Source: Bacteroidota bacterium (lineage in GTDB: Bacteria > Bacteroidota > Ignavibacteria > Ignavibacteriales > Ignavibacteriaceae). Taken from it: DNA of 64,000 bases. The notes below the pieces were generated by a model, which had not been told where the DNA came from, did no database searches, and saw only the letters and a program-made list of their open reading frames with translations. Position numbers and translations under genes: made by a program. This document shows positions 9,788 through 19,409 of this stretch, one piece after another. Position 1 is the stretch's first letter, and every line of letters begins with the position of its first letter. Location of the stretch: contig JAKALM010000002.1 in the NCBI GenBank assembly GCA_021824145.1, positions 186,001 through 250,000 of the forward strand. Reading direction: 5' to 3'.

Positions 9788-10429
9788 TTATATTTTAATT
9801 CCCAATCCAATTCCGTCTCCAATTGGAAGTATCGTTGTTTTTAAATTTTGTTGAGAAGTAAACATCTCATTAAATTCTCTGATAATTTTAGTTGAAGTTT
9901 TTTGTTGTTTAGGTACATTTGAAGAAGCTGCAAATCCATGCCACAAAAGATTATCCACAAAAATTACTCCTCTCTTTCTAAGCAAAGGCAATGATAAATC
10001 AAATAATTTTTTGTAGTCAAGCTTATCTGCGTCAAGAAAAATTAAATCAAATTTTTGATCAAGCTTTGGCATTACTTCAACTGCATTTCCGAAAATTAAT
10101 TTTATTTTATTCTCTAATTTGGATTTTTTTATATTTTCTTTTGCCAAAGCAATGTTATCTTTACTCTTTTCAATTGTATAGACCAAAGATTTCTTACCTA
10201 AATTTCGCGCAATTCTGATTGATGAATATGCTATTGCAGTACCGAGTTCAAGAACAAATTTTGGTTTCTGAATTAAAGTTATTACTTCGAGAAACTTAGC
10301 AGAATCTTTTTTTAAAATCGGAATTTTATTTTTATTTGCGAATATTTCCATTTCGGTAATAAGCGGATCATCATTCCGAAGAAATTTTTCTAAATATTTT
10401 TTTTGAGATGTGTATAGAATGTTATCCAT
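9788..10429 (-). CDS. O-methyltransferase, class I SAM-dependent (YrrM/COMT-like)
   Basis: 213 residues. The SAM-binding motif I is VLELGTAIAYSSIRIA (about 75-90), the acidic loop VYTIEKSKDNIALAKENI follows, and LIFLDADKLDYKKLFD with VIFVDNLLWHG gives the metal-binding Asp/Asn pattern of the cation-dependent O-methyltransferase_3 family. Relatives methylate catechols, or tRNA wobble 5-hydroxyuridine in the case of TrmR (YrrM). Which of these applies is not decidable from sequence alone, but the length and the GDGIGLGIKI ending suit the TrmR-like group. It lies upstream of a small helical protein gene on the same strand. Confidence 0.88.
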   Translation of the reverse strand: MDNILYTSQKKYLEKFLRNDDPLITEMEIFANKNKIPILKKDSAKFLEVITLIQKPKFVLELGTAIAYSSIRIARNLGKKSLVYTIEKSKDNIALAKENIKKSKLENKIKLIFGNAVEVMPKLDQKFDLIFLDADKLDYKKLFDLSLPLLRKRGVIFVDNLLWHGFAASSNVPKQQKTSTKIIREFNEMFTSQQNLKTTILPIGDGIGLGIKI

Positions 10430-10492
10430 ATATTATCCTAACTTTTAATTTCCATTATTATTAAAGAAAAAATTTCCTTGAAATTAAAAATA

Positions 10493-12472
10493 TTATTTAA
10501 CAAGCACCATCTTGTTTCCATAATTTTTTCCACCAAGTGTTAAGATGTAATAATAAACTCCGCTGGCACATTTAATTCCTCTATCCGACTTCCCATCCCA
10601 AGTTAATGTATTTATTCCTGCTTCTGAAACTCCATTAAATAAGATTTTCACGGTTTGTCCAATAGCGTTTAATATAACTAGTTTGGCAATTTCATTACCT
10701 TTAGAAATAAATGAAATATTTGTGGTTGATGAAAATGGATTTGGATAATTATTACTTAGCACATTATTAAATTCAATACTGTTTTTAAGTGTACCCGAAG
10801 CAATATTTAGCTGCCCATATTTAAAATTGTAATAGCCAGACGATGGTTCACGCAAATTATTTCCAATAGTATCAGAATAAGTAAAATAAAAATTAATTAT
10901 TTGACCATTAATCAATTGAGGCATTGTATAATAATACTTCAAAGAGCCATCATATGAAAGATTGGAAGTAACAAAATTTGTATCGTTAGTTGAATAATGT
11001 ATCTCAGCAGAATTACTTTGAATTCCATTTTGCGAGAAAAATATTTTGTTAATATTAAAATTATTAGAGGAATCCGATATATTAGGAAATTCAATAGCTT
11101 TTTCAGCTGAGATTAATCCATACCCGCGGTCATTATTTGGAGTTGCATAATTATCAGCTGTTTCTAATAAAATATTTCTAGCTTGTACATTAGTTAAATA
11201 TGGGAATGCAGAAAGTAAAAGAGCACCGCATCCGCTTGCTATAGGAGTTGCTGCAGAGGTACCGTCATTATAATCATAAGCATTATATCCAATTGCAACT
11301 GCTGCACCATAAACATTAACTCCTTGGGCTACTACATCTGGTTTTATTCTTCCGTCGTAAGTTGGGCCATGAGAACTAAAATAAGCAACTTTATTATTTG
11401 CATCGACAGCACCAACAGCAATTATATGAAGACCATCAGCCGGAGTGTCAATATAATACCACGCTTGGTTTCCTTCATTCCCAGCTGCTGTAAATGTTAG
11501 TACGCCTCTCTGAAATGCAAGTTCAACAGCTTTCGCACATATGGTAGTTTTTCCGTCCATATCTTTATAAGTGTAAGAATATGTTGTATCGTCAAAAATA
11601 TTGTAGCCTAAAGAACTAGTTGTAATATCGACACCTAATCCTTCCATCCACTCAAGCGCTGCAGCATAATTATCTTCTTCGATATGCGATTCACTTCTGT
11701 CATCTTCGGTTTTTGCAAGAATAAAACTAGCATTATAGGCGGCACCAATTAATGAACTATCTTTATATCCGCCTAAGATTGAAAATACATAAGTACCGTG
11801 TAAACCAGATTCTGGAGAATCTCCAGGTTGCGGTGCAGTTGATGAATCATGAAAAACAAAATTATATTCTCCAATAATTTTTTTATTTACTAATGATTCA
11901 TGATCTCTCCAATGAAATCCATTATCCAAAATTCCAATTATCACTCCTTTGCCATTTATGCCTTTTGAATGAACAATTGGAATATCTGATAATTTTAATT
12001 GACCATAAGCTGGGCCATAATCTATTTGTGAAAAATTATTCCCGATTTTTTTAAGCTGATGCATAACTTCCATTTTTTCAGGATTAAATTTTAATATTCT
12101 AACTAGATCAATTTCTTTAACAAATGAGAATTCTTCGATTTTATTTTTTTGATCTTCAGTTAAATACGCAGAAACAGCATTAAACCAATTCAATTTATTT
12201 TCAATCTTGATTCCTAAATTTTCCAATTGTGCTATATAATCTTTTCTAATTGGTAGATCTTCATATGTTATAATTTTATCAGCGGGCATTACTTTTTCTC
12301 TTCTTTCAATTGCTCTTTCTGATAATTGACTTAGCGCTTCTTGATAAATAGCGCTCGATTTATTTAACGAATTTATCTTACTTATTGTTTTATCTTTAAA
12401 ATAAATTAAATACTTGCTTTGTGAGTATACAATTGACGGAAATAGAATTAAAAGCAGAAGAATATTTTTCAT
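10493..12472 (-). CDS. Secreted S8 (subtilisin) serine peptidase with T9SS sorting domain
   Basis: 659 residues. A signal peptide (MKNILLLLILFPSIVYSQS) is followed by a propeptide-like region (20-140) and a subtilisin domain. The catalytic triad is readable as Asp183 (GILDNG), His225 (GLHGTYV) and Ser406 (DGTSAATP), with oxyanion Asn near 332 (AAGNEG). The C-terminal 80 residues, beginning NYPNPFSSTTNISF and ending in KMVLVK, form a type A T9SS C-terminal domain, so export to the outer surface is expected. Bacteroidota relatives of this family often have the same prodomain-S8-CTD layout. Transcribed alone; no substrate can be inferred. Confidence 0.93.
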   Translation of the reverse strand: MKNILLLLILFPSIVYSQSKYLIYFKDKTISKINSLNKSSAIYQEALSQLSERAIERREKVMPADKIITYEDLPIRKDYIAQLENLGIKIENKLNWFNAVSAYLTEDQKNKIEEFSFVKEIDLVRILKFNPEKMEVMHQLKKIGNNFSQIDYGPAYGQLKLSDIPIVHSKGINGKGVIIGILDNGFHWRDHESLVNKKIIGEYNFVFHDSSTAPQPGDSPESGLHGTYVFSILGGYKDSSLIGAAYNASFILAKTEDDRSESHIEEDNYAAALEWMEGLGVDITTSSLGYNIFDDTTYSYTYKDMDGKTTICAKAVELAFQRGVLTFTAAGNEGNQAWYYIDTPADGLHIIAVGAVDANNKVAYFSSHGPTYDGRIKPDVVAQGVNVYGAAVAIGYNAYDYNDGTSAATPIASGCGALLLSAFPYLTNVQARNILLETADNYATPNNDRGYGLISAEKAIEFPNISDSSNNFNINKIFFSQNGIQSNSAEIHYSTNDTNFVTSNLSYDGSLKYYYTMPQLINGQIINFYFTYSDTIGNNLREPSSGYYNFKYGQLNIASGTLKNSIEFNNVLSNNYPNPFSSTTNISFISKGNEIAKLVILNAIGQTVKILFNGVSEAGINTLTWDGKSDRGIKCASGVYYYILTLGGKNYGNKMVLVK

Positions 12473-12576
12473 AGGAGAACTTGAATAATTTAACTTTTAT
12501 AATTGTAAAAAATTTATTGAGGTTTAATATATTATTTTCAAGCTGAAACTAAAAAGTAAAACGATAGGAATGTGTT

Positions 12577-13500
12577 TTAATGTATAATTTTAAAAATTCT
12601 ATTCCATCTAACAGCTCTAAAAAAATTCTTTGCAGATGAGTTATTTCTTCGCCAAGACCAATATATTAATTCTGCTTTTCCAATAATATTATTTTCTGGT
12701 AAGAATCCCCAATAACGACTGTCCATACTTTCATCGCGATAATCTCCCATTACAAAAAAATAATTTTTCTTGAAAGTATAATTTCTTGTAGGCTTTCCAT
12801 TAATAGTAATTACAGTACCTTCAACATTTACTGCAGTATTTCCCATTTCCCTATCTATCAGCGTTTCCCACATACTTATATTTTTGGGATTAATTTCTAC
12901 TGCCATACCTTTCTTTGGAACTACTAAAGGGCCATAATTATCACTATTCCAATTGAATCCTTGAGGAAAAATTCTCGGATCTCTCGATCCACTTTTTTGA
13001 AAAGATATATTAGAAATTATTGCTGTTGGCGAAGCAGGATTTACTTTACCATTTATATACACAACTTTATTCATTATCAGAAGCGTATCTCCAGGACAAC
13101 CGATAATTCTTTTGATAAAATCAAGATTTTCTTTGGGTTCAATTTCGTTCAAGTAACCAGGGAAGCGAAATACAATTATATCATTTCTTTGTGGTTTACT
13201 AATATTAAAAATTCTTTTTGATGGAATTTCTATTGTTGTAAATGGAAGAAATCTTGGAGTCGAAAATGAATATGCAATTTTGTTAACGATTATAAAGTCT
13301 CCAGCCAATAAAGTATTCTCCATCGACTCTGTCGGAATAGTGTCAGCTTCAATAAGAAAAGTTTTTATAATAATTGCAGCTAAAAGAGCAATTAAAATAT
13401 ATCTTATGAAATGTCTTTTTTTTAACTGATAAATAATTGAAGAGTTCTCAGCTTGGATACTAACTTTTGATTTATTTCCATCGCCATCAAAATCTGTCAA
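12577..13500 (-). CDS. lepB: Signal peptidase I
   Basis: 307 residues. One N-terminal membrane helix (about 32-50) precedes the periplasmic catalytic domain. The Ser/Lys dyad is Ser59 in PTESMENTL and Lys130 in DFIKRIIGCPGD. The later box VMGDYRDESMDSRYWG is the conserved GDNxxNSxDSRxxG region. Insertions between the boxes make it longer than Gram-positive SipS, as usual in the Bacteroidota group. The start is a TTG at 13498-13500 with GGGAAGAG just upstream; there is no in-frame ATG before the catalytic Ser. It begins 14 bases after lepA ends, so the two form a lepA-lepB unit. Confidence 0.95.
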   Translation of the reverse strand: MTDFDGDGNKSKVSIQAENSSIIYQLKKRHFIRYILIALLAAIIIKTFLIEADTIPTESMENTLLAGDFIIVNKIAYSFSTPRFLPFTTIEIPSKRIFNISKPQRNDIIVFRFPGYLNEIEPKENLDFIKRIIGCPGDTLLIMNKVVYINGKVNPASPTAIISNISFQKSGSRDPRIFPQGFNWNSDNYGPLVVPKKGMAVEINPKNISMWETLIDREMGNTAVNVEGTVITINGKPTRNYTFKKNYFFVMGDYRDESMDSRYWGFLPENNIIGKAELIYWSWRRNNSSAKNFFRAVRWNRIFKIIH

Positions 13501-13514
13501 GATTCTCTTCCCAA

Positions 13515-15308
13515 TTAATCTTCAATTTGAAGCACAGCTAAAAATGCTTCTTGTGGTATTTCTACATTCCCAACTTGTTTCATTCTTTTCTTTCCTTCTT
13601 TTTGTTTTTCAAGAAGTTTTCTTTTTCTAGAAATATCACCGCCGTAACATTTAGCTAAGACATTTTTGCGTAGTGCTTTAACTACAGATTTAGAAATTAC
13701 TTTTGACCCGATCGCTGCTTGGATGTCTATTTCAAACATCTGTCTCGGAATTAAATCTTTTAACTTTGCACAAACTTTTCTACCCCAGTCATACGATTTA
13801 GATTTATGTACAATCATCGAAAGTGCATCCACTGGCTCACCATTAAGCAGAATATCAAGTTTAACTAAATCTGATTCCTTATAACCAATATATTCATAAT
13901 CGAAAGATGCATAACCGCGAGACATAGATTTTAATTTATCATAAAAGTCGAAAATAATTTCTGAAAGTGGGAACTCATATTGAAGGTCAGCTCTTGTAGG
14001 ATCGATATAAGTTGTATTTTTATAAACTCCTCTTTTATCCATCGCAAGTTTCATTATGTTGCCAACATACTCACTAGGACAAACAATCTGTGCTTTCACA
14101 TAAGGTTCTTCAACTCTTTCTATATCTCCTATCGGAGGCATCTCTGCCGGATTATCAACCACTAGTTTTTCATTTTTTCGGTTATAAACGTAATACTCAA
14201 CATTCGGCAAAGTTGTAATGATAGATTGATTATATTCCCGTAAAAGTCTTTCTTGAACTATTTCCATATGAAGTAATCCAAGGAATCCGCATCTAAATCC
14301 AAAGCCCAATGCAGCAGAAGTTTCCGGTTGATAAATTAACGCAGAATCATTCAAACGAAATTTTTCGAGTGCGTCACGCAAGTCTTCAAACTCATCAGCA
14401 TCAGTAGGATAAAGGCCGCTATAAACCATTGGCTTAACATCTTTGTATCCAGGAAGAGGTTGCTCTGCGCCAAATTTTGCATGAGTTACAGTATCACCAA
14501 CCTTAATGTTGTGTACTTCTTTAATTCCAGAAATAAGATACCCAACATTTCCTGCCGACAATTCATCTGTTTTTATTTTCTTTAATCCAAGCACACCTAT
14601 TTCTTCTGCTTCAATTTCTTTTTCAACAGCAAAATATTTTATCTTGTCATTGGTTTTCAGTGTACCGTTAAAAATTCTGATATAGGCAATTGCACCTCTG
14701 TATGCGTCAAAAATGGAATCGAAGATTAGCGCTTGAAGCGGCGCATTAGGGTCCCCAGAAGGCGAAGGAATTTTTTTAACAACTGCTTCTAAAATTTCTT
14801 TAATTCCAACTTTAGATTTTGCACTTGCAAGTAAAATTTCCTCTGAACCGCAGCCTAATAAATCTATAACTTGACCTTTTACCTTGTCAACTTCTGCACT
14901 TGGTAAATCAATTTTATTTAATACAGGAATTATCTCAAGCCCTGCATCAATAGCTAAATATAGATTACTTATTGTTTGGGCTTCAACTCCTTGGGCGGCA
15001 TCAACAACAAGTAAAGCTCCTTCGCATGCAGCTAAAGACCTTGATACTTCATATGAGAAATCGACATGCCCAGGAGTATCTATTAAATTTAAAATGTACT
15101 CATTATTATCACTCGCTTTATATTTCATCTGAATTGCATGCGATTTTATAGTTATTCCACGTTCTCTTTCCAATTCAAGATCATCAAGGACTTGGGCTTT
15201 TGCTTCTCTTTCTGAAATTGTTCCGGTTAATTCCAGCAAGCAATCAGCTATTGTTGATTTACCATGATCAATATGTGCAATGATGCAAAAATTTCTAATA
15301 TTATTCAT
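13515..15308 (-). CDS. lepA: Elongation factor 4 (LepA) GTPase
   Basis: 597 residues with the start at ATG 15306-15308 ([20 protein letters not shown]), which matches the canonical LepA N-terminus and has GGA at good spacing. GTPase motifs: G1 AHIDHGKS, G2 region [10 protein letters not shown]3 DTPGHVDF, G4 NKIDLP. Domains II, III and V-like follow, then the LepA-specific C-terminal domain ending in [22 protein letters not shown]4 acts on stalled or mistranslocated ribosomes. Co-transcription with lepB downstream is the classical arrangement. An 8-residue upstream extension from a TTG is possible but not conserved. Confidence 0.97.
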   Translation of the reverse strand: MNNIRNFCIIAHIDHGKSTIADCLLELTGTISEREAKAQVLDDLELERERGITIKSHAIQMKYKASDNNEYILNLIDTPGHVDFSYEVSRSLAACEGALLVVDAAQGVEAQTISNLYLAIDAGLEIIPVLNKIDLPSAEVDKVKGQVIDLLGCGSEEILLASAKSKVGIKEILEAVVKKIPSPSGDPNAPLQALIFDSIFDAYRGAIAYIRIFNGTLKTNDKIKYFAVEKEIEAEEIGVLGLKKIKTDELSAGNVGYLISGIKEVHNIKVGDTVTHAKFGAEQPLPGYKDVKPMVYSGLYPTDADEFEDLRDALEKFRLNDSALIYQPETSAALGFGFRCGFLGLLHMEIVQERLLREYNQSIITTLPNVEYYVYNRKNEKLVVDNPAEMPPIGDIERVEEPYVKAQIVCPSEYVGNIMKLAMDKRGVYKNTTYIDPTRADLQYEFPLSEIIFDFYDKLKSMSRGYASFDYEYIGYKESDLVKLDILLNGEPVDALSMIVHKSKSYDWGRKVCAKLKDLIPRQMFEIDIQAAIGSKVISKSVVKALRKNVLAKCYGGDISRKRKLLEKQKEGKKRMKQVGNVEIPQEAFLAVLQIED

Positions 15309-15455
15309 AAATTCCAAAAGATTGAATGCCAAATATAATTAGGTGAAAAGAATATTGAAAGGAATTCAAATATACTTAGTGCTTTATATTATTTTGCTTT
15401 AAAAAATCAAAATTAGTTTTAATAATTAGTTGAAGGAATTTATAGTTGATTTTTT

Positions 15456-16403
15456 CTAATTATTAATCATTTCTAATATTACACCTTCACGCAAAGCATA
15501 TTCTGAAATAGTAATTTTTTCTATCTTAAATAATTCAAAGATTTTGTTTAGAATAATTAATCCTGCAGGTAGAATATCAGCACGTTTTTTATCGATGAAT
15601 TTAATTTTTTGTCTTTCTTGCAATTTCTTTGCATGAATAATTTTATAAGTAATATCTTTCAACTGTGCTTGGTTAAATGAATATCCATTTAAAGATTTAT
15701 ATTCTACATCTGATATTCTATTACGAATCATTGAAGCTGCAGATTGAATAGTACCCGATGTTCCCACAGCAATATCAAAATTATTATTAAATAAAATTTT
15801 TTTATTAGATATAATTTGTTCTTCAACATACTTCTTGCATAATTTATTTGCTGCGTCGGAAAGTATATAGTTCGGGAAAAATTTTTTAGTCAATCTTACA
15901 GCACCAACCTTGATACTTTCAGCAAATATTATTTTGCCATTTTCACCTAATATAATTTCTGTACTTCCACCGCCGATATCGATACAAAGAACTTTTTTAT
16001 CGAAAAGATTTAAAGCTTTCTTTGCTCCTTGAAAAATCAGATTAGCTTCATGTTTGCCTTTTATAATTTCTACAACAATTCCGGTTTTTTTAAGAACTGT
16101 TTGGATAAATTCATTATTATTTTTTGCTTCCCTAACAGCACTTGTTGCAACTGCTTTTATTTGTGCATTATATTTTGATGCAAGTTTTTTAAACCTTAAT
16201 AAAATTTCTAAAGCATGTTTTTCTTCTTCCAAAGAAATCATTTTGAAGTCATCTTTTGAATTAGAACCTAACCTTATAACTTCTCTTTCACGATCTATAA
16301 TTTTAAAAGATCCGTCAGCTTTAATTTTGACAATTATAAGGTGAAATGAATTTGTACCCATGTCAATTGCCGCAAAATAATCTTTATGCATTGAAATTGA
16401 CAT
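15456..16403 (-). CDS. Ppx/GppA family phosphatase (exopolyphosphatase-like)
   Basis: 315 residues. The actin/HSP70-like fold is shown by the phosphate-1 loop FAAIDMGTNSFHLIIV (about 9-24) and the phosphate-2 loop LCIDIGGGSTEIILG (about 140-155). The short length, with no C-terminal HD domain, is that of the one-domain Ppx/GppA proteins, which act on polyphosphate or on pppGpp. It ends IEKITISEYALREGVILEMI, a typical C-terminus. ATG 16401-16403 is used; an internal ATG four residues in is equally possible. It lies 13 bases after the glycosyltransferase stop and probably ends the fol-dNK-GT9 transcription unit. Confidence 0.9.
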   Translation of the reverse strand: MSISMHKDYFAAIDMGTNSFHLIIVKIKADGSFKIIDREREVIRLGSNSKDDFKMISLEEEKHALEILLRFKKLASKYNAQIKAVATSAVREAKNNNEFIQTVLKKTGIVVEIIKGKHEANLIFQGAKKALNLFDKKVLCIDIGGGSTEIILGENGKIIFAESIKVGAVRLTKKFFPNYILSDAANKLCKKYVEEQIISNKKILFNNNFDIAVGTSGTIQSAASMIRNRISDVEYKSLNGYSFNQAQLKDITYKIIHAKKLQERQKIKFIDKKRADILPAGLIILNKIFELFKIEKITISEYALREGVILEMINN

Positions 16404-16416
16404 AACATTCTTTAAA

Positions 16417-17514
16417 TTATTTTTGAATAATTTTTTTGTTTAAAATTTGCTCACATAAACTATAAACATCTTCAACATTAACATCATCTATTAAATCCGA
16501 TTTTCTTAAAAAGAATTTATTATGTCCAATTGGTGCCCAATTAAAAGGATTTGTCGGGCCAAAAATTGATATTTGTGGTGTTTCAGTAGTTCCTGCTACA
16601 TGCATAATTCCAGTGTCGTTGGAAATAAATAAATCTGACTTCGAAACCAATGCGGCTACTTCAGAAATTTTTTTATTTAGAAATAATGCAGTTTCAAAAT
16701 TCGAATTCTTTTGGATATAATTGATTTCGTTTAAGTCAGAATTACTCCCCGTCAAATAAAAATTAACTGAATAATTTTCTTTTAGTTTTTCCATTAAAGC
16801 TAAATATTTTTTAAGCGACCATCGATTAGGAATTTTACCAGCACCAACATGAAATCCAATTAGTAAACCTTTCTTATCTTGATTAATTGATGAAATAAAT
16901 TTTTCTGCTGTTGCAATATCATCATTATCAAAATAAATATCCGATTTGAAATTGTCTGTGTTAATACCGAAAGGCCGAACAATATCTAAACTTCTTTCAC
17001 TTACGTTTGAATCCGGATGCTTTCGCCAATCGATGTCAACTAATCTATCGAATAGGAATGCACTTTTGTTTTTTTTCCCATCCAAAGATTTTGGTCCTAT
17101 TCTGATTTTAGAATTTGAAAATCTAGAAATTAGATTGCTTGTGAACGAAATTGAAACAGTGACAGGGACAATGCAAACGTCGTACTGATTTCGCAATACT
17201 TTGAAAAAGCGAGAAAGGTAGAATGGATTAAAAATCTTTTTCTTATCGAATACAAAAAGCTGATTAATGAATTTATTTTTTATTAAACCGCTATAATTTG
17301 ATGGGCTTACAATTAGCACAATATTACAATCTGGATAAGTTTCCTTCACTGCTCTAAAAAGCGAAACACCAGCCAACACATCACCTAGTTGATTATGCTG
17401 ACGAACGATTAAAATATTTTTTGGATATCCTATATCTACACTTGTATTTTCAGCAACTGAAAAAAATTTCTTGAAGAATCCATATACAAAATTGGATAAA
17501 ATATTTTCAGCCAT
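16417..17514 (-). CDS. Glycosyltransferase family 9 (heptosyltransferase-like)
   Basis: 365 residues with the two-Rossmann GT-B layout of family 9. The N-terminal donor/acceptor loop is ILIVRQHNQLGDVLAGVSLF. The C-terminal nucleotide-sugar region is ISNDTGIMHVAGTTETPQIS followed by FGPTNPFNWAPIG, the GT9 hallmark. Family members add heptose or related sugars to the lipopolysaccharide core at the inner face of the cytoplasmic membrane; the sugar used here is unknown. It lies 5 bases downstream of a small membrane-protein gene and upstream of the Ppx/GppA gene on the same strand. Confidence 0.9.
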   Translation of the reverse strand: MAENILSNFVYGFFKKFFSVAENTSVDIGYPKNILIVRQHNQLGDVLAGVSLFRAVKETYPDCNIVLIVSPSNYSGLIKNKFINQLFVFDKKKIFNPFYLSRFFKVLRNQYDVCIVPVTVSISFTSNLISRFSNSKIRIGPKSLDGKKNKSAFLFDRLVDIDWRKHPDSNVSERSLDIVRPFGINTDNFKSDIYFDNDDIATAEKFISSINQDKKGLLIGFHVGAGKIPNRWSLKKYLALMEKLKENYSVNFYLTGSNSDLNEINYIQKNSNFETALFLNKKISEVAALVSKSDLFISNDTGIMHVAGTTETPQISIFGPTNPFNWAPIGHNKFFLRKSDLIDDVNVEDVYSLCEQILNKKIIQK

Positions 17515-17519
17515 CCGCT

Positions 17520-17723
17520 TTATGAATTTTCTTTTTCTGACTTTTTATCATTCTTTATTTCTATAAAGTCAACTTCTTCAGCATCTTTATATTTAGACTC
17601 GGTTTTGTTTTGTCTTGTCGTTTGGTTACCGCTTCTTGCGGCTGGAATAAAATATCTGAGAAATAATCCTACACCTTTAAACAAAATATAAATTGCAAAT
17701 ATCCAAAAAATTAACTCGATCAT
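17520..17723 (-). CDS. Small single-span membrane protein (DUF4834-like)
   Basis: 67 residues. One N-terminal hydrophobic helix (about 2-25, IELIFWIFAIYILFKGVGLF) is followed by a basic then acidic polar tail of about 40 residues. The layout resembles the small Bacteroidota DUF4834 proteins, whose function is unknown; I make that link by appearance only. Its ATG overlaps the stop of the upstream kinase gene by one base (TAATG), which implies translational coupling, and the GT9 gene follows after 5 bases. Confidence 0.7.
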   Translation of the reverse strand: MIELIFWIFAIYILFKGVGLFLRYFIPAARSGNQTTRQNKTESKYKDAEEVDFIEIKNDKKSEKENS

Positions 17724-18385
17724 TACCCTTCAATCCTTCTCGATTCAGGTTTAAAATATTCCGTATATCCTCTATCTTCTCTAAAAATTTGTTTAAATAG
17801 TTCTTCAAAATCATCTTCGCTATTAACAAAATCTATTTCAGAAGAATTAACTATTAACAATGGAGTTTCATTATATCTAAAGAAAAAATGATTGTATGCT
17901 TCACTTAATTCTTCTATGTAACTCAACGATAAATTTCTTTCAATTTTTCTATTACGCCGTTTTATGTTAAACATTAATCTATCAACGCTTGATTGCAGAT
18001 AAACAACAAGGTCAGGTTTGCGCAAATTTCTAGATAAAAGCGGAAACAATGTTTCATAAAGTTTAAGTTCTTCACCAGATAAATTCAAATACGCAAAAAC
18101 TTTATCTTTTTCAAAAAGATAATCGCACACAATGTATTCTGTAAATAAATTTTCTTGATTTAGCTCCTGCTGCTGTTTGAATCTATTTATAAGAAAAAAC
18201 ATTTGAGTTTGAAATGCATATCTCCTTCTATCACCATAAAATTTTTCCAAAAATGGATTTACTTCAAATTGTTCAAGGATTAATTCTGCGTTTAATTTTT
18301 CTTTTAACTTGCGTGCAAGTGAAGTTTTACCCGCACCAATCACGCCTTCAACAGCGATATATTTTACTTCAAAATTTTCGTTCAA
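17723..18385 (-). CDS. Deoxynucleoside kinase family protein
   Basis: 220 residues. The P-loop is IAVEGVIGAGKTSLA near the N-terminus. The substrate region reads EQFEVNPFLEKFYGDRRRYAFQTQMFFL, the DRS-like motif is seen near VVYLQSSVDRLMFNIKRRNRKIE, and the lid region follows. This is the dNK family (deoxyadenosine/deoxyguanosine kinases of bacteria), which salvages deoxynucleosides to their monophosphates. The start appears to be TTG at 18383-18385 with GAAAGA upstream; no ATG fits. It follows folK by 16 bases and overlaps the next gene by one base. Confidence 0.88.
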   Translation of the reverse strand: MNENFEVKYIAVEGVIGAGKTSLARKLKEKLNAELILEQFEVNPFLEKFYGDRRRYAFQTQMFFLINRFKQQQELNQENLFTEYIVCDYLFEKDKVFAYLNLSGEELKLYETLFPLLSRNLRKPDLVVYLQSSVDRLMFNIKRRNRKIERNLSLSYIEELSEAYNHFFFRYNETPLLIVNSSEIDFVNSEDDFEELFKQIFREDRGYTEYFKPESRRIEG

Positions 18386-18401
18386 TTGTGTTCTTTCGAT
18401 A

Positions 18402-18902
18402 TTAAAAAATTTTATCCGGTAATTTTTGAATAATATATTTTTCTGAAATCTCTAAACAAATATCAGAAATTTTTTTATTTAATGTTGGGTGAATTAAATT
18501 ACTAGCAATTTCTGAAAGTGGAATAAGTACAAAATCGCGATAAATTATTTCTTTATGCGGAATAGTAATTTTTTCGTTTGAAAATTCCATATCATTGAAA
18601 AATAAAATATCTAAATCAATTTCTCTCGGTCCCCATTTGTTTCTTTTAATTCTGCCTATATCATTTTCAACAAATTTTAGAAAATCCAATAGTTCAATTA
18701 AGTTTAATTCTGTTTCAATTTTAATAACGGCATTAAAAAAATTTTCCTGATCTTTATATCCATATGGTGAAGTTTCATAAATTGAAGAAGTAGTAATAAC
18801 ATTGCATTGTTGATTTTCATTAATTTTTATAACTGAATTACGCAAATAATTTAGTTTATCTCCTTTATTAGAACCTAAACCTATGTACGAAAAATTTTTG
18901 AT
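18402..18902 (-). CDS. folK: 6-hydroxymethyl-7,8-dihydropterin pyrophosphokinase, apparent non-AUG start
   Basis: HPPK transfers pyrophosphate from ATP to hydroxymethyl-dihydropterin in folate synthesis. Family motifs include SSIYETSPYGYKDQENFFNA, IKRNKWGPREIDLDIL and IPHKEIIYRDFVLIPLSEI. The first usual start codon in frame is TTG at 18845, but that removes the conserved N-terminal strand and loop. Reading upstream in the same frame gives SYIGLGSNKGDKLNYLRNSV, an excellent HPPK N-terminus. An in-frame TAA lies just before it, leaving no ATG, GTG or TTG between. ATC at 18900-18902, seven bases after AAGG, would give 166 residues, a normal length. I use that start. A single base error could also explain it. 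It follows folB by 45 bases. Confidence 0.85.
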   Translation of the reverse strand: MKNFSYIGLGSNKGDKLNYLRNSVIKINENQQCNVITTSSIYETSPYGYKDQENFFNAVIKIETELNLIELLDFLKFVENDIGRIKRNKWGPREIDLDILFFNDMEFSNEKITIPHKEIIYRDFVLIPLSEIASNLIHPTLNKKISDICLEISEKYIIQKLPDKIF

Positions 18903-18947
18903 TACTTTGCCTTAGTTAAATAATAATAAATAATAAAGTTTTTAAGA

Positions 18948-19319
18948 TTAAAGTTCTTCTCTAGATTTTACTACTTCAACTTCTACATAATCAACAAGAC
19001 CTCCAAGAGGCGGGTTATTCTTTCGGATTCTTACTGCAACTTTTTCTATTTGAATAAATTTAGTTAAAAGTCCATCTGCAATTTTTGTAGCAAGCGCTTC
19101 AATTAAATAATATTTCTGATCTAGCGCAAGCTGATACATGAACTTATACGCTTTATCGTAATCAATTGTTTGCTTAAGGCTGTCTTTGTGTGCAGCGTCT
19201 TGAAAGTTTGTATAAATATCAACGTCTGCTTCAAACTTGCCGCCTACACTTTGCTCTTCCGACATTACACCATGATAAGCATAAAAAACTGCTTTTTTAA
19301 TTCGAATTATATTCTGCAT
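18948..19319 (-). CDS. folB: Dihydroneopterin aldolase
   Basis: 123 residues, standard length. The start IIRIKKAVFYAYHGVMSEEQ includes the conserved 'fyGyHG' active-site region. YYLIEALATKIADGLL holds the catalytic Glu of the FolB family, and VAVRIRKNNPPLGGLVDYVEVEV has the substrate-binding 'KP' region with a usual K-to-N variation. It cleaves dihydroneopterin to 6-hydroxymethyl-dihydropterin, the substrate of the folK product encoded next. ATG at 19317-19319. pgeF lies upstream on the same strand with a 90-base AT-rich gap that could hold a promoter. Confidence 0.94.
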   Translation of the reverse strand: MQNIIRIKKAVFYAYHGVMSEEQSVGGKFEADVDIYTNFQDAAHKDSLKQTIDYDKAYKFMYQLALDQKYYLIEALATKIADGLLTKFIQIEKVAVRIRKNNPPLGGLVDYVEVEVVKSREEL

Positions 19320-19409
19320 AACTTTAATAAATATTTATAATCTTACCTTGTAATTTAACACATTCCAAATGAAAACGTTTGTATTAAGATCATATAATTT
19401 ATTTTGATA

